Below, in pieces: positions 1-5,687 of a DNA stretch of 6,899 nt (its first letter is position 1; every line of letters starts with the position of its first letter). Position numbers and translations under genes: made by a program. Source of the stretch: CAYFJO01 sp964343305 (GTDB taxonomy: Bacteria > Planctomycetota > Planctomycetia > Pirellulales > Pirellulaceae); the NCBI GenBank assembly GCA_964343305.1, contig CAYFJO010000540.1, positions 1 to 6,899 of the forward strand. Reading direction: 5' to 3'. The notes below the pieces were generated by a model, which did not search any database, was not told the DNA's origin, and worked only from the letters and a program-made list of their open reading frames with translations.

Positions 1-1287
1 GGCGGCGCGGATTCGCTCGCGCGTCGTCGGCAGCGCGCCTGAGCCTTCGTCCCAGACCTTTTGATAATCGATCCCTAACCCCAGACAATGCGTGAAACCG
101 ATTTCTTTCAGCCGTGGGATTTCTTTGACGACTCCTGCAACACCACCTACGCCCCACATCACAACGGGCATTCGTTCTGGTACTGGCCGCGGCGTAATGA
201 CCAACGGGACCAACGTGGTTGCTTGATACGCATCGTCACCGCCGTTCCACTTAGGCACGTTCAGCGTCAAACCAACTTCGTAGCGGCCAGGCTTGAGCTT
301 CGTGTACAGGATGCAATCGATGTAGTTCTCGCCACCTGGCACAAACGGAGCCAAGCGCAGTTTTTCCGACGCGCTGCCTGGTCGGTGGATCGTGATACTG
401 GCGCCTTCCAATCGCCGGCCCGTTTGATTCACCAAGTCCGCTGAGAGATGAGCGCGCTCGGACATCCGAGCAAAAACCAGTCGCTTGCGTCTTGGCACGA
501 TCTTGACCGGACGAAAATCGAGCAGCCCGCGGCTGATCCGCACTTCGTCGACGAAGCCGGGAAAGCCGTTGTACAACGACCCAATACGGTCGCCGATGGC
601 CAGCGGCCGCGTCGCCACAGCCATCGGCCCTGCGCCGCCCTTGGTCATGCGACCCATTTCCGCACCGTCGACGAAAAATGTAACGGTCCCCAGCGCGTCG
701 TATGCAAAGCCGATGTGTCGCCATTGGCCTGGCTTCAACGCAAACGGTCGCGAGTACCACTTGTCCGAACGCGCCCCCAAACCAATCTCCAAACCCATTT
801 GTCGAGTTCCATCACCACTGGCTTGCGTCAGTGTCAGCATGAAACCGCTGTGGTTGTACGGCACATATTTCATGTCGAGCAGCACGGGCCGAGTCGTTTT
901 CGTAAACACCGCCTCGTCTTTCGGTCGAATCCACATCTCAACAGTGAACGCCCCGCGTGGCGACAACGATTCCGACCGGGCTACATGCAAGCCGTGACTC
1001 TTATCCGCCACCGGATACCCAACCGCACTCTCCAAACACGCGCCAAACCGGCCTTCGGCATGCCACTTCGCGCCGCGCAAGGTTGCTTTGTGTTTCTGTG
1101 ACGACTCGTCCTTGGTAAACACCTCGCCCTCACCATCAAACCTCCAAAACCCCAAAACATCCGGCCCACTGGCTTCCTTGCCACTGTACCCACTCCACCA
1201 GGACACAGCGCGGTCCTGCCCTGCGACGATCGACGAGGTCACAAATACAAGTGTGGTGAACAAGGATGCGGCAACTTTGGTTTTCAT
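1..1287 (-). CDS. Secreted LamG-domain protein, probable glycoside-hydrolase-type enzyme (N-terminal part, runs off left edge)
   Basis: An uninterrupted minus-strand frame of 429 codons runs from the ATG at 1287 to the window edge, so the C-terminus is missing. The start is supported by an AGGA ribosome-binding site six bases upstream and by a classical signal peptide: MKTK, a hydrophobic core, then a likely cut after A22 or G23. Residues about 45-255 look like a LamG/concanavalin-A-like jelly roll, with GFWRFDGEG, FTVEMWIRP, TVTFFVDGAEMG and GFVDEVRISRG as landmarks. Residues about 260-370 look like a beta-sandwich linker. From residue 373 (MPVVMWGVGG, then EIPRLKEIGF) the sequence resembles the first strand and helix of a TIM-barrel glycosidase. 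That enzymatic role is inference, because the catalytic part lies outside the window. LamG domains commonly bind carbohydrate and are common in secreted planctomycete enzymes. It diverges from the enolase-superfamily gene at 1440. Confidence 0.88.
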   Translation of the reverse strand, partial: MKTKVAASLFTTLVFVTSSIVAGQDRAVSWWSGYSGKEASGPDVLGFWRFDGEGEVFTKDESSQKHKATLRGAKWHAEGRFGACLESAVGYPVADKSHGLHVARSESLSPRGAFTVEMWIRPKDEAVFTKTTRPVLLDMKYVPYNHSGFMLTLTQASGDGTRQMGLEIGLGARSDKWYSRPFALKPGQWRHIGFAYDALGTVTFFVDGAEMGRMTKGGAGPMAVATRPLAIGDRIGSLYNGFPGFVDEVRISRGLLDFRPVKIVPRRKRLVFARMSERAHLSADLVNQTGRRLEGASITIHRPGSASEKLRLAPFVPGGENYIDCILYTKLKPGRYEVGLTLNVPKWNGGDDAYQATTLVPLVITPRPVPERMPVVMWGVGGVAGVVKEIPRLKEIGFTHCLGLGIDYQKVWDEGSGALPTTRERIRAA

Positions 1288-1439
1288 ATGACTTCCTCGT
1301 ACTGCATGACTTCGGGATCGCCATGCTGGTGGCAAATGATTGCATGCATAATGGTCTATCGTCACAAGATTCGATTCATGACCACAACTATGGTAACCTG
1401 AGCGATCAACAATTTGGATCACATGACGGGAGAATAACT
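1288..1439. promoter_or_regulatory. Divergent promoter region between the LamG gene and the enolase-superfamily gene
   Basis: These 152 bases separate two outward-facing start codons, so both promoters should lie here. Visible elements are the ribosome-binding sites (AGGA on the minus strand at 1294-1297, GGGAG on the plus strand at 1428-1432), a perfect 8-base palindrome TGCATGCA at 1341-1348, and three copies of CATGAC at 1305-1310, 1377-1382 and 1422-1427. I could not pick a convincing -35/-10 pair, and the short motifs may be chance. Confidence 0.5.
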
Positions 1440-2639
1440 ATGAACCGACGCCAGTTCGTTTGCGCAAGCACTGTTGCCACAGTCGGCGTTTTGCCAAGAA
1501 TTGTTTCTGCCGCTGACGATTCGCCTTTGTCAAGCCATCGCATTGCGTCGATGGAATTTCGCGGCGTCAAACTTCCTTGGCCGCGTCACGTCGGTCGAAA
1601 TGCGACGAAGGGTCACCACGGGAATGGGCCGACGATCTCGGTTTGCATTCTCAAGACCGACCAGGGTGCGACAGGATGGGGACACCATCAATCGGCACGC
1701 AAAGTTGCTGAAGGTCTTCGCGAACGCGTCATCGGCAAGTCAGTCGCGTCGCTGATCGATCCCGCGAAGGGCATTCTTGCTGACGAACTGCATCCGCTGG
1801 ACATTCCGCTTCACGACCTGGCCGGTGTGATTCTTGGTCAGCCCGTTTGGAAAATGATGGGTGCCGAGAAGCCATTTCTGACAAAAGTGTATTCGGGCAT
1901 GATTTATTTCGATGACCTCGACCCGCCTGACAAACCGGCGGGCATCGACAAGGTGCTGGAGAACTGCCGCTGGGATTACGAATACGGCTACCGGCAGTTC
2001 AAGGTAAAGGTCGGTCGCGGCCACAAGTGGATGGAAACCGCCGCCGGGATCCGGCGCGACATCGACGTGGTTCGAGCCATTCACAAAGCCTTTCCCGATG
2101 TCGACATCTTGGTCGATGGCAACAACGGATTCACGGTCGACACGATGGTCCAGTTTCTCAAGGGTATCGATGGCATCCCGCTGTTTTGGGTCGAAGAACC
2201 TTTTCATGAGACGGTGAACGACTGGCGGAAGCTGGCCGCGTGGATGTCGAAGAATGGTTTTGAGAAGACCTATTGCGCCGACGGTGAAGCTCGCCCCGAC
2301 TTTGAAGTGCTAGAAAAACTCGAAGCCGATCGCAGCCTGACTTTGCGGCTGTGCGACATCTGTGGCTACGGCTTCACGCACTGGCGCAGGCTTATGCATA
2401 AATTGAAAGCGAACAAAATCGCCGCATCGCCGCACACATGGGGATCAGGCTTGAAAACGGTCTACACGGCACACTTTGCAGCAGCACTCGGCAATCACCC
2501 GACGATCGAAGGCGTCACGTGTTCGCACGATCATGTTGACTTCGGCGAGAACAAGATTGTTGACGGCCAGTTTCGCCCGTCAACGAAGCCAGGATTCGGG
2601 CTCACGTTGCAGGACGGAGCAACTGAAGAGGGGCGCTGA
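1440..2639 (+). CDS. Tat-exported mandelate racemase/muconate lactonizing-type enzyme (enolase superfamily)
   Basis: The 399-aa protein starts at the ATG at 1440, seven bases after GGGAG. The frame is open further upstream, but the upstream residues would bury the signal. The N-terminus has a twin-arginine signal (NRRQF at 2-6, hydrophobic stretch, cut near VSA-A at 22-25), so it should be exported folded. Enolase-superfamily landmarks are all present: K188 and K190 in FKVKVG, metal-ligand candidates D226, E252 (in VEEPF) and E283 (in ADGE), D306 in LCDICG, H332 in SPHTWGS and E357 in TIEGV. This matches the Lys-x-Lys plus His-Asp dyad of the mandelate racemase subgroup, which removes a proton alpha to a carboxylate and often dehydrates or epimerises sugar acids. 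The substrate cannot be read from sequence. Length is normal and no damage is seen. Its divergent neighbour is a secreted carbohydrate-active-type protein. Confidence 0.92.
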   Translation: MNRRQFVCASTVATVGVLPRIVSAADDSPLSSHRIASMEFRGVKLPWPRHVGRNATKGHHGNGPTISVCILKTDQGATGWGHHQSARKVAEGLRERVIGKSVASLIDPAKGILADELHPLDIPLHDLAGVILGQPVWKMMGAEKPFLTKVYSGMIYFDDLDPPDKPAGIDKVLENCRWDYEYGYRQFKVKVGRGHKWMETAAGIRRDIDVVRAIHKAFPDVDILVDGNNGFTVDTMVQFLKGIDGIPLFWVEEPFHETVNDWRKLAAWMSKNGFEKTYCADGEARPDFEVLEKLEADRSLTLRLCDICGYGFTHWRRLMHKLKANKIAASPHTWGSGLKTVYTAHFAAALGNHPTIEGVTCSHDHVDFGENKIVDGQFRPSTKPGFGLTLQDGATEEGR

Positions 2640-2650
2640 TGATGTATCGG

Positions 2651-2693
2651 ACGGCTAGTGCCACACAGATCATCACCAGGGCCACCTCAGCCC
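2651..2693 (+). repeat. Imperfect repeat, copy A (diverged), just downstream of the enolase-superfamily gene
   Basis: This segment aligns with 3521-3562 over about 43 bases at roughly three-quarters identity with one single-base gap. The best-conserved blocks are AGTGCCACACA and GCCACC. It begins 11 bases after the TGA of the enolase-superfamily gene. Copy A lacks the left half of the CACTGGC-AAA-GCCAGTG palindrome seen in copy B. The two copies have the same orientation and bracket the toxin-antitoxin cassette. Confidence 0.5.
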
Positions 2694-2716
2694 GTCGGGT
2701 CGGAAGACAGTGCAGC

Positions 2717-2746
2717 TTGATAGTCATCACGAAGCAGCCGCATAAT
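2717..2746 (+). promoter_or_regulatory. Probable sigma-70-like promoter of the toxin-antitoxin cassette
   Basis: TTGATA at 2717-2722 (five of six to the -35 consensus) and CATAAT at 2741-2746 (five of six to the -10 consensus) are separated by 18 bases. Transcription would start near 2753, followed by AAAGGG at 2771-2776 as ribosome-binding site for the ATG at 2785. TGTCAT occurs at 2761-2766 and again at 2781-2786, two helical turns apart around the ribosome-binding site. That is a candidate operator for the autorepression usual in such cassettes. Confidence 0.5.
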
Positions 2747-2784
2747 CAACAAGAAGACAATGTCATTTCAAAAGGGTAATTGTC

Positions 2785-3015
2785 ATGTCAACTGATGGCG
2801 AAATCTTTACGCAGGCCTTGGGTTTACCTGTGACACAAAGGTTTGAACTGGCCCAGCGGCTTTGGGAGAGCCTTGGGCGATCGGCAACAGCAGGCGAGTC
2901 CGAAGCTGAAATCCTTGAGACCGCTCGTCGACGCGACCAAGAATTGACGGAAAGTCCTGAATCAGGGCGCAGTCACGACGAGGTCATGAAGGCCGCGCGC
3001 GAAGCGATTCAATGA
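2785..3015 (+). CDS. Antitoxin of the putative addiction-module family (Unstab_antitox / TIGR02574 type)
   Basis: This 76-aa protein has the family layout. The N-terminal helix carries the pattern RFELAQRLWESL (19-30), an acidic and flexible middle follows, then a conserved tail with ARRRDQEL (47-54), SGRSHDEVM (60-68) and a last short helix. Family members neutralise a RelE/ParE-type toxin by wrapping it and usually repress their own promoter with it. The ATG follows AAAGGG at a normal spacing, and the stop overlaps the toxin start as ATGA at 3012-3015, so translation should be coupled. The antitoxin is intact although its partner is frameshifted, which is the expected order of decay. Confidence 0.87.
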   Translation: MSTDGEIFTQALGLPVTQRFELAQRLWESLGRSATAGESEAEILETARRRDQELTESPESGRSHDEVMKAAREAIQ

Positions 3016-3301
3016 ACGTCATCTATCACCGCGAAGCGGAAGCGGAATTGACAGACGCGGCGAAATTCTACGATGTTCAACTGCGAGGACTTGGTGCTGA
3101 TTTCCTCGATGAAGTGGATGCTGCATAGCGAGTATTCTCAAGAACCCGCTGACTTTTCCAGTGGTTAAAGGCGATCTTCGACGTTGTTTAATTGATCGAT
3201 TTCCCTATTGCATTTACTATCGACTCGATTCCGGCGACATTCGCATCCTCGTAGTCAAACATCACAGCCGCCATCCAGATTATTGGAAGGATCGATTTTG
3301 A
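3012..3301 (+). pseudogene. RelE/ParE-family toxin, disrupted by a one-base deletion
   Basis: From the ATG at 3012 the frame reads 38 residues (MNVIYHREAEAEL to DEVDAA) and hits TAG at 3126-3128. The rest of the toxin continues in another frame from about 3125: IASILKNPLTFPVV, then GDLRRCLIDRFPYCIYYR, ILVVKHHSR and the terminal HPDYW, ending at TGA 3299-3301. Adding one base near 3124-3125 joins the halves into a 96-aa protein of normal family length with the canonical A-x-A-x-I-L-x-N-P helix end. The family acts as ribosome-dependent mRNA interferases (RelE) or gyrase inhibitors (ParE), and the sequence does not decide which. No slippery heptamer is visible at the shift, so programmed frameshifting is unlikely. 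A sequencing error cannot be excluded. Confidence 0.85.
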
Positions 3302-3349
3302 TGGTCCTCGATAATTAGACCTGTGCCCCGTCCCGTTTTTTCCGTCCAG

Positions 3350-3395
3350 GTTGTGGAATGGTCCCCGTTGTGGAACGGTCTCCCGACCATTCCAC
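3350..3395. repeat. Tandem plus inverted repeat of GTGGAAYGGTC
   Basis: The 14-base unit GTTGTGGAA(T/C)GGTC occurs at 3350-3363 and 3367-3380 with a 17-base period. GACCATTCCAC at 3385-3395 is the exact reverse complement of 3353-3363 and pairs at 10 of 11 positions with 3370-3380 across a 4-base TCCC loop. Alternative hairpins are therefore possible. There is no T-run after it, so a simple intrinsic terminator is not indicated. Confidence 0.75.
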
Positions 3396-3447
3396 GATGC
3401 CGACCGTAGATCTCCCCATCCGCCAGTTGAGACCTTCGGTCGGACGA

Positions 3448-3473
3448 ATGGCACGATCAGGAAACCGTGCCAT
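3448..3473. repeat. Hairpin with 8-bp stem ATGGCACG / CGTGCCAT
   Basis: ATGGCACG at 3448-3455 is the exact reverse complement of CGTGCCAT at 3466-3473, with a 10-base loop. It lies between the repeat at 3350-3395 and the palindrome at 3513-3531. A smaller GACC-TTC-GGTC palindrome sits at 3431-3441. The stretch 3302-3564 holds no gene that I can support; it is made largely of these palindromes. Confidence 0.65.
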
Positions 3474-3512
3474 AACACGGGTGCTGGTTGGGGCTGGAAA
3501 GATCACCAAAGA

Positions 3513-3563
3513 GCACTGGCAAAGCCAGTGCCACACAAATCGTCGCCATTGCCACCCAGCCGG
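3513..3563. repeat. Palindrome GCACTGGC-AAA-GCCAGTGC plus repeat copy B; possible terminator of the leftward gene
   Basis: An exact 8-bp stem with a 3-base loop occupies 3513-3531. From 3521 to 3562 the sequence matches copy A at 2651-2693. Read leftward, the hairpin lies 34-52 bases after the stop of the membrane-protein gene and is followed by TCTTT, so it could act as a weak terminator for that gene. Read on the minus strand, both copies can encode similar hydrophobic peptides around ICVALA. This may be coincidence or may hint that the repeat derives from coding DNA. Confidence 0.6.
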
Positions 3564-3564
3564 C

Positions 3565-4089
3565 TCACTTTCGCACGATTGTTGATACACGCCGGTATCT
3601 CCCTTCCAGCTCGATGTCTACGTCTGAAGTCCGTAGCGACTTTGCCTCCGCCGGTAAATCTTGGTTGATGAGAACAAGGTCACCACTCGATGAGAATTCC
3701 ACGGCGAAGAAATGTGGGCCGACCACAATGTTGCTCGGTAAAGTTGGCATGCGCCCGTAGGTAGTTGGTACTTCCCCGCCGTTATGTTTGATGACAAGGG
3801 CACGCGGCGGGATGAACTCAATCGTGGTGTCGCCATCAGTTACGCTCGTCCACGTGCCAGACAAACGTTCCTGATTGCGGCTAAGTTCGAGATAAAGTTG
3901 AATTGCAGACGCCACCGCGGTGCATAACAAAACAACGATTGCGATTACGATTGACGCGGTGATTACCGTAAGCGTCCGATTCCATTTTCTTTGTGTCGAT
4001 CGCAGGAAGTGTGCCAGGGCAACTGCTGCGAGCGTGAAAATTCCACCGACCACCGCACTAGCGACATTGTCCGATAGGTTTTGAATCAT
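3565..4089 (-). CDS. Two-helix membrane protein with C-terminal beta-rich (lipocalin-like?) domain, function unknown
   Basis: The chosen start is the ATG at 4089, seven bases after GGAGA (4097-4101 on the minus strand), giving 174 aa. An upstream ATG at 4161 lacks such a site. Hydrophobic segments at about 11-29 (AVVGGIFTLAAVALAHFL) and 42-67 (VITASIVIAIVVLLCTAVAS) are separated by the basic stretch RSTQRKWNR, so a helical hairpin anchor is likely. Residues 71-174 carry alternating strands (LSGTWTSVTDGDTTIEF, ALVIKHNGG, IVVGPHFFAVEF, GDLVLI, VDIELEGRYRRV) that suggest a small beta barrel or sandwich. The GTW opening recalls lipocalin-like domains, but this is only a resemblance. By the positive-inside rule the connecting loop should be cytoplasmic, leaving the domain outside. 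It diverges from the 293-aa gene at 4255. Confidence 0.75.
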   Translation of the reverse strand: MIQNLSDNVASAVVGGIFTLAAVALAHFLRSTQRKWNRTLTVITASIVIAIVVLLCTAVASAIQLYLELSRNQERLSGTWTSVTDGDTTIEFIPPRALVIKHNGGEVPTTYGRMPTLPSNIVVGPHFFAVEFSSSGDLVLINQDLPAEAKSLRTSDVDIELEGRYRRVSTIVRK

Positions 4090-4254
4090 TTGATTATCTC
4101 CAAATTGTGACCGAACGGGATTACAGATTCGGAATGAGTCTAATGGGTCACGAAGCGACAAAAAAATGGAATGGAGTAAAGCTGGTTCGCGTTGGGTAAG
4201 GCTTGCAGAAATATGAGGTAAATGATGGTAAAGTGGCGGTAAAAGGAAGAGTTA
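4090..4254. promoter_or_regulatory. Divergent intergenic region with helically spaced GGTAAA repeats
   Basis: The 165 bases between two outward-facing genes are AT-rich. GGTAAA occurs at 4217-4222, 4227-4232 and 4238-4243, that is, every 10-11 bases on the same face of the helix. Related GGTAAG is at 4195-4200 and GAGTAAA at 4174-4180. The last copy abuts the ribosome-binding site GGAAGAG (4245-4251) of the rightward gene. Such phasing is typical of sites for a multimeric regulator, but no -35/-10 pair could be assigned confidently. Confidence 0.45.
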
Positions 4255-5136
4255 ATGCCAAATCTGCACGACCCCGTCTCTGCCGAAGATTGGAAATCGA
4301 TTCGCCAATGGCTTGATGAAAACTTGAGTAATGATGATCACGCAAAAATTATCAACGCGACATTTAACCTCTTGGCCGCGGTTAAGGATTTAGGCGAGAA
4401 TTGGCATTCGGGTACATATCTAACAATTGGCCTTTCAACGACAGCGACGGTTTGTGTCGAAGGAACAATTGGGACACTCCAGAAGAATGCCTCTTTATTC
4501 AATCGCGCAACAATTCGGGCAGCCGATGAAGTTTTCGTTGGTGAACGCCTAAAACCGATTCTGTGCAGGATGCCAAATCAAGATTGCTTCCGTCTTGAAT
4601 GGGGCAAACCTCAAAGACGCGCTGCTGTCGCCGAGAATGTTAAATGTGAAGTAATAAGGCATGCGGATAAGCTATTGAAGACACAAATTGAGATTGTTGA
4701 AAGTGCGGAGCAGTTTTTGCTGACGACTGGGTCTCGAACCCGACACTTCGATTACTTAAATGCAACCGAGCAGTGCCTTAAAAGTAGGCCATCGGTACAC
4801 TACTATCGAGTTCTATTTGGCCCACCACACTTTGAGGACTTGATGAGTCACTTGGAGAGTATTGTCGAGCGAGACCGAGTTTATCTGGCCATAATTGAAG
4901 ACAGTTTTCATTACTCAGAGGCATTTATTTGTGGGAACGACAAAGCAGTACTTGTCGCACAACCGTCATTTAACGGCCTGTCTTCAAACTACGACTCCGC
5001 AATTGTTTACAGAGGACAAGCCGAAGTTAAAGCGTTCGAAAACTTGGTAAAAGACTTCTACAGAGTTGGAAGGAAGCTTAAGTCCATTGACGAAGTAAAT
5101 GCCCTGGGCACAAGAATCCACGACAATAGGTTTTAG
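4255..5136 (+). CDS. Uncharacterised 293-aa cytoplasmic protein
   Basis: I do not recognise this protein. The ATG at 4255 follows GGAAGAG at a short, normal spacing. There is no signal peptide or membrane segment. Residues about 8-50 are predicted helical. About 51-125 is a mixed region including TYLTIGLSTTATVCVEGTIG and EVFVGERLKPILCRM. About 128-160 is a long amphipathic helix (CEVIRHADKLLKTQIEIV). The C-terminal third alternates strands and helices: HYYRVLFG, LMSHLESIVERDRVYLAIIE, AFICGNDKAVLVAQ, DSAIVYRGQ, KAFENLVKDFYRVG. That layout loosely recalls degenerate phospholipase-D-like domains found in regulators, but no HxKxxxxD motif is present, so this is a guess. Base composition is visibly more AT-rich (around 45% GC by eye) than the flanking genes, suggesting recent acquisition. 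It converges with the alaS fragment 53 bases downstream. Confidence 0.82.
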   Translation: MPNLHDPVSAEDWKSIRQWLDENLSNDDHAKIINATFNLLAAVKDLGENWHSGTYLTIGLSTTATVCVEGTIGTLQKNASLFNRATIRAADEVFVGERLKPILCRMPNQDCFRLEWGKPQRRAAVAENVKCEVIRHADKLLKTQIEIVESAEQFLLTTGSRTRHFDYLNATEQCLKSRPSVHYYRVLFGPPHFEDLMSHLESIVERDRVYLAIIEDSFHYSEAFICGNDKAVLVAQPSFNGLSSNYDSAIVYRGQAEVKAFENLVKDFYRVGRKLKSIDEVNALGTRIHDNRF

Positions 5137-5189
5137 TGTTGAGGTTCTGAATTGTAAGGAACGACGTTGAGTCTCGTTTCTTTCTCGAC

Positions 5190-5687
5190 CTATCGATCAT
5201 CTGCCAGGCTGTTTCGAATCTCTTCCTTCGCAGCGTCCAACGCTTCGGGCAACTTCTCTGGCTGTTTGCCGCCGGCTTGGGCCACGTCGGGTTTGCCGCC
5301 GCCAACGACCGGCGCTACTTCTTTGACCCAGTTGCCGGCGCTGGCTCCTTTTTCTACTAGGTCTCGGCTGACTCCAGCTACCAACAAAACCTTTTCGTCT
5401 TGGCAGGCGGCTAGGAAGATGGCGCTGGGTTCGACCATTTTGCGGATTTGGTCGATCAGTTGTCGCATCAAGTTGGGGTTGGCTCCCTTGGCTTCGGCGA
5501 CGATTACTTTTGCGCCGGCGATGTCTTCGGCTTTTTCGATCAGCGAGTCGCCGGATTCGGATAACTCCGCGACTCGTTTTTTCAGGGACTCGACGTCGGC
5601 TTGCATCGACTCGATTTTGGTAGCGACTTCGAAGGGCAGGACGTTCAGGACGCCGGCCGATTCGCGCAAGCGGCTTCTATTGCTCAT
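5190..5687 (-). pseudogene. alaS: Orphan C-terminal fragment of alanyl-tRNA synthetase (coiled coil plus DHHA1 domain)
   Basis: The 165-aa frame from the ATG at 5687 matches only the tail of AlaRS, which is normally about 850-900 aa. A linker (LRESAGVLNVLPFEV, 7-21) and a coiled coil (about 22-45) lead into the DHHA1/C-Ala domain (about 55-160). That domain shows KVIVAEAKGANPNLMRQLID, the glycine loop VVGGGKPDVAQAGGKQPEKL (127-146) and EALDAAKEEIR. The aminoacylation, tRNA-recognition and editing domains are absent, so it cannot charge tRNA. In intact AlaRS this domain helps tRNA binding and joins the catalytic and editing parts. The homology begins within a few residues of the ATG, which overlaps the 3' end of the nucleotidyltransferase gene by 11 bases, so the break coincides with the edge of that gene. 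A coupled, expressed stand-alone C-Ala protein is possible, but a remnant is more likely. An open frame extends upstream but is only the shadow of the neighbouring gene. Confidence 0.85.

Noticed and set aside
88..1101. Several open frames of about 118-217 codons on the plus strand
   Set aside because: They are shadows of the long minus-strand LamG gene, with no start signals and no protein-like composition.
1266..1439. N-terminal extension of the enolase-superfamily gene to an ATG at 1266
   Set aside because: It would place 58 residues ahead of a clear twin-arginine signal and overlap the divergent gene; the ATG at 1440 has its own GGGAG site.
3126..3128. TAG in the toxin as a simple in-frame nonsense mutation or readthrough codon
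   Set aside because: The codons after TAG in the same frame (CGA GTA TTC) do not continue the family; the match resumes one frame over, so it is a frameshift.
3350..3395. CRISPR-like array
   Set aside because: There are only two direct units with a 3-base gap and no spacers of CRISPR length; the inverted third copy points to hairpins instead.
3188..3668. Overlapping short open frames on both strands across the toxin tail and the hairpin region
   Set aside because: They run through palindromic repeats, lack ribosome-binding sites and show no family resemblance.
4090..4161. N-terminal extension of the leftward membrane protein to an ATG at 4161
   Set aside because: The internal ATG at 4089 has GGAGA at seven bases, and the extra 24 residues look like non-coding DNA.
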